From NORP110 sp051251595 (GTDB taxonomy: Bacteria > Pseudomonadota > Alphaproteobacteria > Rhodobacterales > Rhodobacteraceae): 64,000 nt of DNA. The notes beneath the pieces are model-generated. The model did not search any database. It saw only the letters and a list, made by a program, of their open reading frames with translations, and had not been told where the DNA came from. Below are positions 8,834 to 17,834 of the stretch, in pieces (the first letter of the stretch is position 1; each line of letters opens with the position of its first letter). Location of the stretch: contig JBPOFA010000004.1 of assembly GCA_051251595.1 (NCBI GenBank), forward strand, positions 62,001 through 126,000, read 5' to 3'. A program made the position numbers and the translations under genes.

Positions 8834-8904
8834 CAACTTTTGCCCCCTGACGATGCTGGCGGACTTTTGTTGGTGACTGTAGGGAACGCAGGAAAGATTG
8901 AATT

Positions 8905-8928
8905 GGGCCGAGCTAGAAGGCTCGGCCC
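8905..8928. terminator. Strong stem-loop between convergent genes
   Basis: GGGCCGAGC (8905-8913), a 6-base loop and GCTCGGCCC (8920-8928) form a perfect 9-bp G+C-rich stem between the ends of two convergent genes. Neither side has a clean T run, so it is a terminator-like hairpin whose mode is uncertain. Confidence 0.5.
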
Positions 8929-8936
8929 GATGTTGA

Positions 8937-9410
8937 CTATTGGTCTTGCGCCAACAACCGTGCGCCATGCGGATTATCGATAACCATTTTCCAGCGGCCA
9001 TCGGGTTGCCGACGCAGGACAGCAACCGAGAGACCTGATTGCGCCAAGTCTTGGCCATCCGGCGTTTGCCCGGTCATTTTCCACGGCGCGATATGCACAG
9101 CGATATCACCGTTTACGATGACGTCGTGACCGGCATAGTCAAAAACCGGATTGACCGCGGCCATGCCGGTAAACATCTGCTCTAGTTGGGCCGCATCGGA
9201 AACCGGCGCTCCGGGTTCGAACAGAACCGTCGCGTTGTTTTCATAGCTGGCCATCACGCCAGCAATGTTGTGGTTCTGAAAACTGTCGGTCATGGTTTGG
9301 ACGGCATTCAATACATCTTGTTGATCTTGGGTCATGGTCTGGCTTTCTGCTGTTGAGGTTAGATGTAAGGCCAAGGCAAGCGCCGTCAGCCACGCAAATG
9401 CATGTTTCAT
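8937..9410 (-). CDS. Exported NTF2/SnoaL-like protein
   Basis: 157 residues. The first 24 form a signal peptide (basic MKH start, hydrophobic core, cleavage near STAESQ), so the product is periplasmic. The mature part is a DUF4440/SnoaL-type fold with VLNAVQTMTDSFQNHN, TVLFEPGAPVSD, a central HDVIVNGDIAVHIAPWKMTG segment and a terminal DGRWKMVIDNPHG strand. It lies 32 bases downstream of the sigma factor gene on the same strand and is probably co-expressed with it. Function is unknown; homologues act as small ligand-binding or isomerase domains. Confidence 0.7.
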   Translation of the reverse strand: MKHAFAWLTALALALHLTSTAESQTMTQDQQDVLNAVQTMTDSFQNHNIAGVMASYENNATVLFEPGAPVSDAAQLEQMFTGMAAVNPVFDYAGHDVIVNGDIAVHIAPWKMTGQTPDGQDLAQSGLSVAVLRRQPDGRWKMVIDNPHGARLLAQDQ

Positions 9411-9442
9411 GGTTGTTTCCTTTTTGGTTGGGGGGGCGTGAA

Positions 9443-10282
9443 TTAGCCGGGAGGCTCGACAAGTCTGAGAACTTCGGCGGCGAAGTCTTTGGGTGCGGTC
9501 AGCGGGCCAGTTGCACGCTGAAGTTTTGCAGCGATCAGGTTGGTTTGAGTTTGCGATGCAAGCGCCTTCACCTCGGCAAAGGCAGGGGCTTCTTTCAATT
9601 CGGCAGAGGGGGACGTGCCGACACGCCCGGTGGCCATTGCAGCGGGCAGACGCTTTTCGCAGGAACAGGGCGCGGATCGTGCGGCCAAACCGCAGGTTTT
9701 TGCAGTGAAATCCTGCACCTTTGCACGCGCCCGGGAAAGGCGTTTTCGGTAGGTGCCGGGGGTGATGTCCAGAACATCTGCGGCCTCGCCCTGTTCAAAT
9801 TCCAGCACATCCCCAAGCACATAAGCCGCGCGATGGTTCCTATCGAGGCAAAGCAACATCGCCATCGTACATCTCAGCCGTAGCTCATTAAGCATCACAT
9901 GGTCTTCGGGCGCGGCGTTCTGTTCATCGGCAAGCCCGTTCAACAGGTCCTCTGCGAAAATCCCAAATGAAAGCCCCGGATCATTGGCTATGATCTTGCG
10001 CGCGGTCAGAAGGTAATTCGTCGCGACGCGATAGGTCCATGTTTCAAACAAGCTTTCGCCCCTGTAGGTCGACAGTTTGGTGACAACGCGGATGAGAATT
10101 TCCTGGGTGGCATCTTGTGCGGCGATTGGGTCGGCCAGCATCCGAAGGGCCAGCTTGTGAATACGGTCCTGAATGCCACGCACCAGCTGCTCTAGTGCTT
10201 TGGCGTCGCCGTTCTGGGCGCGTTTGATGTCTGTTTTACTTACGTGGGCCATGTTTGTGCCGATGCCTTTTGAAGGTGTCAT
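9443..10282 (-). CDS. ECF-type RNA polymerase sigma factor with Cys-bearing C-terminal tail
   Basis: 279 residues. Region 2 is at about 30-100 (QDATQEILIRVVTKLSTYRGES, then FETWTYRVATNYLL) and region 4 at about 130-190 (RAAYVLGDVLEFEQGEAADVLDITPGTYRKRLSRAR). A tail of about 85 residues follows, with C197, C206 and C208 (CGLAARSAPCSC) and then helical sequence. Tails of this CGL...PCxC type occur in one group of stand-alone ECF factors without a neighbouring anti-sigma gene, and none is seen here. Metal or redox sensing by the cysteines is inference. ATG 10252 (MAHVSKTD) is an alternative start with no better ribosome site. The next gene encodes an exported NTF2-like protein. Confidence 0.82.
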   Translation of the reverse strand: MTPSKGIGTNMAHVSKTDIKRAQNGDAKALEQLVRGIQDRIHKLALRMLADPIAAQDATQEILIRVVTKLSTYRGESLFETWTYRVATNYLLTARKIIANDPGLSFGIFAEDLLNGLADEQNAAPEDHVMLNELRLRCTMAMLLCLDRNHRAAYVLGDVLEFEQGEAADVLDITPGTYRKRLSRARAKVQDFTAKTCGLAARSAPCSCEKRLPAAMATGRVGTSPSAELKEAPAFAEVKALASQTQTNLIAAKLQRATGPLTAPKDFAAEVLRLVEPPG

Positions 10283-10471
10283 ATCTTGTTAGACTGCAGT
10301 TGAGGGCGATGTGTGACCAAAAAAATGTGTTGGTCTGAAAAAACCGGCGAGACCGGTCAAGTGGACGTTCAGCCGGGCCGAGGCGACACCAGCCAAATTC
10401 GCATCACACTTGCAAGAATTCGCTGTCATTTTCGCGGGTGCGCGGTACCTTGCGTCCAAGATGAGGGTGCT

Positions 10472-11128
10472 ATGCTGCTAGAGTTCGATTCAGTTCAAAA
10501 GTCTTTTCCCGATAGCGAAGGGGCCGTGACAGTTTTGCGTGACGTCTCTTTTGGGTTGGACGCGGGGCAAAAGCTTGCTCTGACCGGGGAATCGGGCAGT
10601 GGAAAAAGCACGATACTTCACATCGCGAGCGGATTGGATGCGCCCGATGCGGGGGCCGTGCATGTTTGTGGACAAGACGTCACCCAGCTTGATGATGCCG
10701 GTCGCGCCGCCCTGCGCCGCAACGAAGTTGCCTTGATTTTTCAACAGTTTAATCTGATGCCGTCTTTGACTGTGGCGGCGAATATCTCTTTTCAGGCGCG
10801 TCTTAAAGGGCAGGTGGATGCCGCGCGAATTGATCATCTGATCGACGGTTTGGGTCTTGGGGCTCAATTAAACAAATACCCAGAGGCGCTGTCTGGTGGG
10901 CAGCAACAACGGGTTGCGATTGCACGGGCCCTTGCCGCGTCGCCCAAACTGCTTTTGGCTGATGAGCCGACGGGCAATCTGGATGAAGAAACGGCGGCCG
11001 ATGTGCTAGAGCAGATGGTAAGGCTGGTGTCAGAAACCGGCGCGGCCTTGTTGATCGTGACGCATTCCCCGAACATCGCGGCCCGGATGGACGGGCAGTT
11101 GCATTTGCGTGGTGGTTTGTTGGCATGA
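10472..11128 (+). CDS. ABC transporter ATPase, LolD/MacB type (AttE-like)
   Basis: 218-residue ATPase. Visible are Walker A GESGSGKST, the Q-loop IFQQFNL, the signature LSGGQQQRVAIARAL, Walker B LLLADEPTGNLD and the H-loop THS. Size and motifs fit the MacB/LolD/FtsE class, which powers FtsX-like permeases that move or extract substrates at the outer face of the inner membrane. ATG 10472 follows GAGGG at a normal distance; the frame is open upstream to 10313 but that part looks non-coding. It overlaps the permease by 4 bases. With the permease and secreted partner it forms an AttEFGH-like set. Confidence 0.88.
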   Translation: MLLEFDSVQKSFPDSEGAVTVLRDVSFGLDAGQKLALTGESGSGKSTILHIASGLDAPDAGAVHVCGQDVTQLDDAGRAALRRNEVALIFQQFNLMPSLTVAANISFQARLKGQVDAARIDHLIDGLGLGAQLNKYPEALSGGQQQRVAIARALAASPKLLLADEPTGNLDEETAADVLEQMVRLVSETGAALLIVTHSPNIAARMDGQLHLRGGLLA

Positions 11129-13503
11129 CCCGTGCTGTTCTGACGGCGTTGCTGTCGCATTGGCGTCGCAATCCAATTCAGCTTTTCGCCTTTCTGGCCG
11201 GGTTGGCCTTGGCGACGGCGCTTTGGTGTGGGGTGCAGGCGATCAATGCCGAAGCGCGGGCCAGCTATGATGCTGCGGCCTCTACCCTTGGTGAAGGGCA
11301 ATATGATCAGTTGCTGCCCAAAGACGGGCGCGGCATTCCGCTAGAGCTGTATGTCAAGCTGCGCCGGTCCGGCTGGTTGGTTTCCCCGGTTATTGATGAA
11401 CGCCGGGACGGGGTGCGTCTGGTTGGGATCGATCCGCTCACGGCGCCCGCTGGGATCGGTGCGCTGCAAGATTTGAACAGCGGCCCGGCATTGGGATTGA
11501 TGGATCAGGGCACATTGCTGGGAACAGCAGAAACAGCGCAGGCGCTTGCAGGTGTCGCATCTGTATCGGTTGACGCCAACATGGCGCCGGGGGTTGCGAT
11601 TGGGGATATCAGCGCCGTGCAATCGTTGCTGGGGCGCAATAATTTCAATCGGTTGATCCTGTTGCCGGTGCAGCCGATCGACCAGCCTGATCTGGCCGTG
11701 GTCGCGCCAGAGCTGCATCTGCAGGCGGCCCAGCAAGGGGCCGATCTTGGGCAACTCACCGACAGTTTTCACTTGAACCTGGCGGCCTTTGGCATGCTGA
11801 GCTTTGCCGTCGGATTGTTTATCGTGCACAGCACAATCGGTCTGGCCTTTGAGCAACGGCGCGGGATGATCCGCACGTTGCGCTCGCTTGGGGTGCCCTT
11901 GCGATTGGTGGTGACATTGATCACCGTAGAGATGCTGACCCTTGCCCTTATCGGTGCGGGCCTTGGTGTCGTGTTCGGCTACATGGTCGCGGCGGTTTTG
12001 CTGCCCGATGTGGCGGCAACGTTGCGCGGTTTATATGGGGCGGATATTTCCGGCACGTTACAGCTGCGTACGCAGTGGTGGTTGTCTGGGCTTTTGATCG
12101 CAATGTTGGGGGCCGGGGCCGCGCTGGTGGGGCGGATCTGGCAGATCGCACATATGCCCTTGTTGGCCAGTGGTCGGCCCAGGGCGTGGGCCATTGCCTC
12201 TAAGGCGCGGTTTCGCTGGCAGGTGGTCAGCGCGATCCTTTTATTGGGCGTTGCGCTGCTTTTGGGGCTGTTCGCAACGGGAATAATCGCTGGATTTGCC
12301 CTGCTGGGCTGCATGTTGATCGGCGCAGCGCTGGCTTTGCCCGTGTTGGCAGAACGGATCATGTCCGCTTTGCAGGGCCTCAGATCCGCCCCGATCTGGG
12401 ACTGGTTTTGGGCGGATACGCGCCAGCAATTGCCGGGGCTTAGCCTGGCCTTGATGGCGCTGTTACTGGCGGTGTCTGCCAATATTGGGGTCTCGACGAT
12501 GGTGTCGAGCTTTCGGCAGACTTTCGTGTCTTTTCTGGACCAGCGTTTGGCCCCGGAATTGTTTGTGCAGTTGGATACGGCGGATCAAAGCACAAAGGTT
12601 GCCAGCTATCTGGACGCGAACGTGAAAGAGGTTCTGCCGTTGATGTCCACCAAGACCCAGATCGAAGGGTGGCCGGTGCAGTTGTTTGGCGTTCGGGTCG
12701 GGCCAACCTATCGGGATAACTGGGTTTTTCTGGAGGACACACCGGATGCCTGGGATCGGGTTGCAGGGTCAACTGCGGTGATTGTGAATGAACAACTGGC
12801 CCGTCGCGCAGGGCTTTGGGTGGGGGAAATGGTGCGGGTCGCGCCAGAGCTGAGCTTGCCCGTTGCGGCCGTTGTTGGGGATTACGGGAATCCCTTGGGG
12901 CAGGTTGTGCTGTCAGAGCAGCTGTTTGCACAGCTTTACCCCGATCTGCGCCCGCAACAATTCGGGCTGCGCAGCACAGAGCCTGCGCAATTGCGCCGTG
13001 CGTTGACGACGGATCTTGGCCTTCCGGAAACTGCGGTCGTTGATCAGGCGGCGATCAAGGCCCTGTCACTGCAGGTTTTTGAACGCACGTTTTCGGTGAC
13101 GGCGGCGCTGAATGTTCTGACCCTGGGGGTGGCCGGGTTTGCGATGTTGATGAGCCTTTTGACCCTGGCCGATCAACGCTTGCCCCAACTCGCGCCGATC
13201 TGGGCGCTTGGGATGACACGCCGGGCGCTTGGGCGATTGGAATTGCTGCGCGCGGTCGCCTTGGCTTTGCTGGTGTTTGCCTGCGCGGTTCCGCTTGGGC
13301 TGGCGCTGGCCTGGGTCTTGCTGTCGGTGATCAACGTAGAGGCCTTTGGCTGGCAATTGCCAATCTATTTCTTCCCGGTCGAGTATCTAAAGCTGGGCGC
13401 CTATTCGATGCTTGCCGCGGCTGTGGCGGCGGCTTGGCCCGCTTTTCGGTTGATGCGGATGCCGCCGGCCCGTTTGCTAAAGGTTTTTGCCAATGAACGT
13501 TAG
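11125..13503 (+). CDS. FtsX-like ABC transporter permease (AttF/AttG fused type)
   Basis: 792 residues with two repeats of an FtsX-type unit. Helices lie near residues 15-35, then a large periplasmic domain, then helix groups near 215-310 and 365-460, a second periplasmic domain, and three helices near 660-780. One long chain probably replaces the two permeases of classical AttEFGH. Its ATG overlaps the ATPase stop (ATGA) and its end overlaps the next gene by 11 bases, so the three are translationally coupled. The substrate is unknown; lipid or lipoprotein extraction is typical of the class. Confidence 0.85.
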   Translation: MTRAVLTALLSHWRRNPIQLFAFLAGLALATALWCGVQAINAEARASYDAAASTLGEGQYDQLLPKDGRGIPLELYVKLRRSGWLVSPVIDERRDGVRLVGIDPLTAPAGIGALQDLNSGPALGLMDQGTLLGTAETAQALAGVASVSVDANMAPGVAIGDISAVQSLLGRNNFNRLILLPVQPIDQPDLAVVAPELHLQAAQQGADLGQLTDSFHLNLAAFGMLSFAVGLFIVHSTIGLAFEQRRGMIRTLRSLGVPLRLVVTLITVEMLTLALIGAGLGVVFGYMVAAVLLPDVAATLRGLYGADISGTLQLRTQWWLSGLLIAMLGAGAALVGRIWQIAHMPLLASGRPRAWAIASKARFRWQVVSAILLLGVALLLGLFATGIIAGFALLGCMLIGAALALPVLAERIMSALQGLRSAPIWDWFWADTRQQLPGLSLALMALLLAVSANIGVSTMVSSFRQTFVSFLDQRLAPELFVQLDTADQSTKVASYLDANVKEVLPLMSTKTQIEGWPVQLFGVRVGPTYRDNWVFLEDTPDAWDRVAGSTAVIVNEQLARRAGLWVGEMVRVAPELSLPVAAVVGDYGNPLGQVVLSEQLFAQLYPDLRPQQFGLRSTEPAQLRRALTTDLGLPETAVVDQAAIKALSLQVFERTFSVTAALNVLTLGVAGFAMLMSLLTLADQRLPQLAPIWALGMTRRALGRLELLRAVALALLVFACAVPLGLALAWVLLSVINVEAFGWQLPIYFFPVEYLKLGAYSMLAAAVAAAWPAFRLMRMPPARLLKVFANER

Positions 13504-14542
13504 GGCTTTGATCCTGTGTTTGCTGTGGCCTTTTGGGGCTTTTGGGGCTTTTGCACAAGGCTTTTCGGGCCTTGGGACCAGCGCTGACGGGTTTGCAACG
13601 CCCCAGCCCAACCCGGAATTTTCCTTTCCGGCGGACCATGGTGCACATCCGGAATTTCGGATCGAGTGGTGGTATCTGACCGCAAATTTAACCGCTGCAG
13701 ACGGGACAGATTATGGCCTGCAATGGACCTTGTTTCGCTCTGCCCTTGCCCCGACAGAGGGCGAAGGATGGCAGTCGCCGCAGGTGTGGTTTGCCCATGC
13801 CGCCGTGACCACGCCCAAGCGTCATTTCGCGACAGAGCGGTTTGCGCGGGGCGGGATTGGGCAGGCTGGGGTTCAGGTGGATCCGTTTGACGCCTGGATC
13901 GATGAATGGTCGCTGAAAGGCGAGAGTTTCGACGAGATGTCGCTGACGGCGAATGGGCCGGATTTTGGGTATTCCATGGCCCTGAACGCCACGGGGCCGC
14001 TGGTGTTTCACGGGGATAAGGGGCTGTCGATCAAGTCGGCGGATGGGCAGGGCAGCTATTATTATTCGCAGCCTTTCTATGAAATCGAAGGCGTGTTGAA
14101 ACTGCCCGATGGCGATGTTCCTGTGACGGGTTCGGCCTGGCTGGATCGCGAATGGTCGTCGCAGCCTTTGTCCGATACGCAATCCGGATGGGATTGGTTT
14201 TCTCTATCGTTTTCAGAGGGTTCCAAGGTCATGGGCTTTCAGGTTCGGCAAGCTGATGGAACGGAATACAGCTCTTCCACGTGGATCAATGCGGATGGGA
14301 CGACGGTGTCTTATCCCGACGGTGCCTTTGCGGCAGAGCCTGTCACCATGACCAAGGTCGAGGGGCGCGAGATCCCGACAGAGTGGCATGTGACCCTGCC
14401 GGAAAAGGGCGTGAACGTGACCGTCAAGGCGATCAATGAACAGGCCTGGATGGGGCTGTCTATTCCCTATTGGGAGGGCCCGGTGAGTGTGACGGGAAGC
14501 CATGACGGGCATGGCTATCTAGAGATGACGGGGTACGAATAA
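13493..14542 (+). CDS. Secreted CrtC/AttH-like lipocalin-domain protein
   Basis: 349 residues with an N-terminal signal peptide (hydrophobic about residues 4-20, cleavage after FAQG). The body carries the CrtC/AttH landmarks FPADHGAHPEFRIEWWYLT, DYGLQWTLFR, WFAHAAVT, GSAWLDREWSSQPL and GWDWFSLSF. The family is a double beta-barrel related to carotenoid 1,2-hydratase; AttH members are exported partners of ABC exporters. No carotenoid gene is adjacent, so the AttH role is preferred over CrtC. ATG 13493 overlaps the permease end; the frame opens at TTG 13487, which is less likely. Confidence 0.82.
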   Translation: MNVRALILCLLWPFGAFGAFAQGFSGLGTSADGFATPQPNPEFSFPADHGAHPEFRIEWWYLTANLTAADGTDYGLQWTLFRSALAPTEGEGWQSPQVWFAHAAVTTPKRHFATERFARGGIGQAGVQVDPFDAWIDEWSLKGESFDEMSLTANGPDFGYSMALNATGPLVFHGDKGLSIKSADGQGSYYYSQPFYEIEGVLKLPDGDVPVTGSAWLDREWSSQPLSDTQSGWDWFSLSFSEGSKVMGFQVRQADGTEYSSSTWINADGTTVSYPDGAFAAEPVTMTKVEGREIPTEWHVTLPEKGVNVTVKAINEQAWMGLSIPYWEGPVSVTGSHDGHGYLEMTGYE

Positions 14543-14581
14543 CCCGGCCGGACGTGCCGGTCTGCAAAGCGTCGGCATCGC

Positions 14582-14613
14582 GTATGCCAAACGTATGGCA
14601 CTTTGTATGGCAC
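14582..14613. repeat. Three short near-direct repeats
   Basis: GTATGCCAA (14582), GTATGGCAC (14593) and GTATGGCAC (14605) follow one another at 11-12 base spacing in the 84-base gap between two convergent genes. The role is unknown and chance is possible. Confidence 0.35.
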
Positions 14614-14626
14614 GACCGTGCGCAGG

Positions 14627-15682
14627 TCAGGGGCCTGTCTCTGGTTCGAAGGTGGCGCGCCATTTGTTCACAAAGATCGCGCGGCGGTGCTGGTCCATCG
14701 CGACCAGCAATTTGGGGTCAATGGCGATCGGGCGTTGTGCGCTTTCGGGCAGCGGATTTTCGTCAGAGTTCAGCCGCTGCACAAGGTTGCTTTCTGACAG
14801 GATGGATTGCCCGTCCGGGGAAAGCAGAAATTCCAGAAACCCTGTTGCGTCGTCGGTGTTGCGTGCCGATTTGGGGATCATCAGCGCGCGGGACAGGAAC
14901 AGGGTGTAGTCTTCGGGATAGATGATGCCGATATTCTTATGCGGCACGGAATCCACGTAAGAGCCAAGTACGTTATAGGCGATCAGATAGGTGCCGTCTG
15001 CCACGCCTTGGATGATTTCGGCGGAACAGCAAGTGGCCACGGCCTCGGTGCGCGAAAACCCTTCCAGCAACCCGCCAAATGTCGTGGCTTCCTGGCTGTC
15101 GACAAAGGCGAAGAGGAAGCCAAGGCCAGAGGCTTCGATGTCGTAGGTGGCGATCTTGCCTTTATAGGCGGTCGAGGGGCGGCGCATCAGATCAAGCAGG
15201 GCGAACCGTGTCATCGGGGCGTCCTGGGGCGGAACAAGATCGGTGTTGTAGATGATGACGGCGGCCTCTTGGGTGATGCCCCAAATCTCATCGCGCCATT
15301 TGCGCGAGGGCGGGATCGCGTTGGTGGTGGCGCTAAGATAGGGCTGTGCACAGGCGCGATTGACCAGATCGACCATTTGCTGCACGCCGGATGAAATCAC
15401 CACATCCGCGGGTGTGTCGGCGCCGTCGCACGCGGCGCGGCTGTCGGCGTAAAGGGCGTTCGAGCCCCATTGTTCATAGGTGAGCGTGAGCGTCGGGTTG
15501 GCCTGCACGAATGCCTCAAGCGCGGGTTGCAGGATTGCGATGTCTGTTGTGGAGCGGACCAAAAGGGTTTTGGTCGGCGTGGCATCTGGGGCCTCAAAGA
15601 CGGCGACGGCCTCTTGCGTTTGGGCAGGGCTGGTGGAAAGCCAGAGCAGGATCCAGATGCTACAGATGGCACGGCGGATCAT
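14627..15682 (-). CDS. Periplasmic extracellular solute-binding protein linked to TctDE
   Basis: 351 residues with a signal peptide (MIRRAICSIWILLWLSTSPAQ) and a two-lobe binding fold resembling iron(III)/spermidine-type ABC receptors. Landmarks are TDIAILQPALEAFVQ, ADVVISSGVQQMVDLVN, EAAVIIYNTDLVP, AYNVLGSYV and SPDGQSILSE. The ATG overlaps the tctE stop by 4 bases and no ABC permease or ATPase follows. It therefore looks like a ligand-binding sensor accessory for the TctE kinase rather than a transport receptor. That role is inferred from the operon; the ligand is unknown. Confidence 0.8.
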   Translation of the reverse strand: MIRRAICSIWILLWLSTSPAQTQEAVAVFEAPDATPTKTLLVRSTTDIAILQPALEAFVQANPTLTLTYEQWGSNALYADSRAACDGADTPADVVISSGVQQMVDLVNRACAQPYLSATTNAIPPSRKWRDEIWGITQEAAVIIYNTDLVPPQDAPMTRFALLDLMRRPSTAYKGKIATYDIEASGLGFLFAFVDSQEATTFGGLLEGFSRTEAVATCCSAEIIQGVADGTYLIAYNVLGSYVDSVPHKNIGIIYPEDYTLFLSRALMIPKSARNTDDATGFLEFLLSPDGQSILSESNLVQRLNSDENPLPESAQRPIAIDPKLLVAMDQHRRAIFVNKWRATFEPETGP

Positions 15683-17079
15683 GATGCGGCCCCCTGAATG
15701 CGCGAAGGGAGCGAAAGCGTGACGCGAAAGCCGGTTGAGGTGGTGTCCATTGTCATGGTGCCGCCAAAGGCCGTGGCCACGGCCTGCACGATGGCAAGGC
15801 CCAGCCCGGCGCTGTTTCCCGTTGAGGCCGCAGAGCGTTCAAAGCGTTCCCCAATCGTGTCGAGCACCTCTGGCGCAGGTCCGGGGCCGGAATCTTCGAC
15901 CCAGATTTCAGAGCTTGTTGCGCTTTGGCTGACCCCGACCCGCACCGGGGATGTGCCATGGCGCAACGCGTTTGCCAGCATGTTCTTGACCGCCTCGATC
16001 AGCGAAATCTCGTCACCCATCACGGGCACCGGGGTGTCCCCGATCACCAGTTCCACGTCGGTGTCCGGGGCCAGATAGACATGTTCGCGCTGGTCCAGAA
16101 CCTGCAGCGCCACGTCGCGCAGGTCGACCTGAACCGGCGGCGCATTGTCAGAGCGGTGGATGACCAGCGCATGTGACAGCATCTGGTCCAGCAAACTGCC
16201 CAGGGATCGGGTGCGTCTGATCAATCGGTCCAGTCTTTGTGGTCTGTGGGCTTCGTCATCTTCCAGGGCCAGTTCGGCCTGGGCGCGGATGGCGGCCACG
16301 GGGGTTCGCAATTGGTGGGCGGTGTCCGAGATCAGGTTTTTCATCGCGCCCACCTGGCGATCAAGGCGCTGCATGAAGCGGTTCATGGCCTGCACCATGA
16401 CGGCGACTTCTTCGGGGCCGTCGGTTTTCATTGGGGTCAGGTCATAGGGATCGCGGTTGGACAGTTCGCGGGCCATGGCATCAAGCGGGCGCATAGCAGA
16501 GCGGATCACCAGAAAGGCAGAGATGATCAGCGCGATGCCGCCAAGGCTGGTGACGATAAGCGCGCCCACTGTGATGTCAAAGGCCATGGCGTTGCGCGCG
16601 CGCAGGGTCTGGCCCACGGTGACCATCACGCTGCCGGAAAAGTCGCGTTCCGAAAAGCGGCGCACCACGGTGACGAACCGCGCCGGTTCGCCATTCATCG
16701 TGTCGTCGAAAAAAACCGGCGTGGCGCGGCCCCGGACGGCTGGCTTGGCGCTGGGGGTTTGGTCATAGCCGGTCAGCAGGCTGCCATTTGCGTCGCGGAT
16801 CGCGTAGGTGATCCTGTCCTCTGCGGCGAGTGAGAGCAGCGAAAAGGCAGAGACAGGAATATCCGCAAGGGGCGCGCCGTTCACGATGTTGATGGATTCC
16901 GCGATGTCCTGTGCGGCCCCGACCAGCAGGCGGTCAAAGGCCTGACGTGCGGCGCTGTTGCCATAGGCGAATGCAGCGATCGCGACGACCACCCCGCCAA
17001 CCGCAAGCAGGGACAAGACCCCGGTCATCACCCGCGACAAAAGCGAGCGCTGCGCCTTTAGGACCGCAGCGCTATCCAT
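15679..17079 (-). CDS. tctE: Sensor histidine kinase, TctE type
   Basis: 466-residue membrane kinase. A helix near residues 15-40 and another near 160-185 flank a periplasmic domain of about 120 residues. HAMP-like sequence follows, then the H-box DTAHQLRTPVAAI, N-box NMLANALRHG, and the ATP lid DSGPGPAPE with GLGLAIVQAVA. Start ATG 17079 overlaps the tctD stop by 8 bases; the frame stays open upstream within tctD but that is not coding. It should phosphorylate TctD in response to tricarboxylates or a related ligand, possibly through the binding protein encoded next. Confidence 0.9.
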   Translation of the reverse strand: MDSAAVLKAQRSLLSRVMTGVLSLLAVGGVVVAIAAFAYGNSAARQAFDRLLVGAAQDIAESINIVNGAPLADIPVSAFSLLSLAAEDRITYAIRDANGSLLTGYDQTPSAKPAVRGRATPVFFDDTMNGEPARFVTVVRRFSERDFSGSVMVTVGQTLRARNAMAFDITVGALIVTSLGGIALIISAFLVIRSAMRPLDAMARELSNRDPYDLTPMKTDGPEEVAVMVQAMNRFMQRLDRQVGAMKNLISDTAHQLRTPVAAIRAQAELALEDDEAHRPQRLDRLIRRTRSLGSLLDQMLSHALVIHRSDNAPPVQVDLRDVALQVLDQREHVYLAPDTDVELVIGDTPVPVMGDEISLIEAVKNMLANALRHGTSPVRVGVSQSATSSEIWVEDSGPGPAPEVLDTIGERFERSAASTGNSAGLGLAIVQAVATAFGGTMTMDTTSTGFRVTLSLPSRIQGAAS

Positions 17080-17743
17080 GCAGCGAAATCCGGTAGCCAA
17101 GGCCGCGTTGTGTTTCGATCGTGACCGGCGTTGCGGCCAGTTTCTTGCGCAGCCGTGCAATGTAAAGTTCGATGGCGTTCAGCCCCACATCGGTATCGTT
17201 GAAGGCGAACAGCCCGTCATAGAGCCTTTCTTTGCTGATCACCTGTCCCTGGTGGCGCAGCAGCAGCCCCAAAAGCGTCGCCTCGCGCCGGGTCAGATCA
17301 AGGGTTTCGCCATCCAGTGTGGCCGACAGGGCGGCGGGAAAGAATGACAGGGGCCCCAGTGTCAGCGCGTCGGATTTCTGGTCAGCCTCGCGACGCATGA
17401 GCGCGCGCAGCCGGGCCTCTAGCTCTCGCTGATCAAAGGGTTTGACCAGATAATCATCGGCCCCGATATCAAGCGCGGACACACGGTCATCGACGGAAAA
17501 CAGGGCGGTGAGCATCAAGACCGGGGTTCGGTCGCCCCGCATGCGCAGGTCTTTGAGCATCTCTGTCCCGTTGCGGTCGGGAAGGTTGATGTCCAGCACA
17601 ATGGCGTCATAGCGCTGGACGGCCAGAAAGTCTTCGGCCGCGGCAGTGCTTTCGGCCCGGTCACAGGCCATGCCCGATTTGCCCAGTCTGATTGAGATGG
17701 CTTCGGCAACATCTGTTGCGTCTTCCACAATCAAAATCCGCAT
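17072..17743 (-). CDS. tctD: Response regulator, OmpR/PhoB family, TctD type
   Basis: 223 residues. The receiver domain begins MRILIVEDATD with the acidic pair, has the phospho-Asp in IVLDINLP (near residue 51), T in MLTALF and K in YLVKPFD. A winged-helix DNA-binding domain follows (LTRREATLLGLLLRHQG, ELYIARLRKKL, TQRGLGYRI). ATG 17743 fits the domain start; the open frame continues to 17896 but would cover the promoter region. The gene is divergent from tctC with a 169-base gap that contains a perfect palindrome, the likely TctD site. Confidence 0.92.
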   Translation of the reverse strand: MRILIVEDATDVAEAISIRLGKSGMACDRAESTAAAEDFLAVQRYDAIVLDINLPDRNGTEMLKDLRMRGDRTPVLMLTALFSVDDRVSALDIGADDYLVKPFDQRELEARLRALMRREADQKSDALTLGPLSFFPAALSATLDGETLDLTRREATLLGLLLRHQGQVISKERLYDGLFAFNDTDVGLNAIELYIARLRKKLAATPVTIETQRGLGYRISLHG

Positions 17744-17834
17744 GGCTGCGCGTCCCCCCCCTTGGCCAACATGTCCAGTGACAGGTTGGTGACAGCTTGT
17801 CTGTCTATCAGCATTCTTAGCCACTTGTGAGGAG

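Noticed and set aside
13493..14542. Carotenoid 1,2-hydratase CrtC
   Set aside because: The fold matches, but the signal peptide and coupling to an ABC ATPase and FtsX-like permease favour the AttH-type exported partner; no carotenoid genes nearby.
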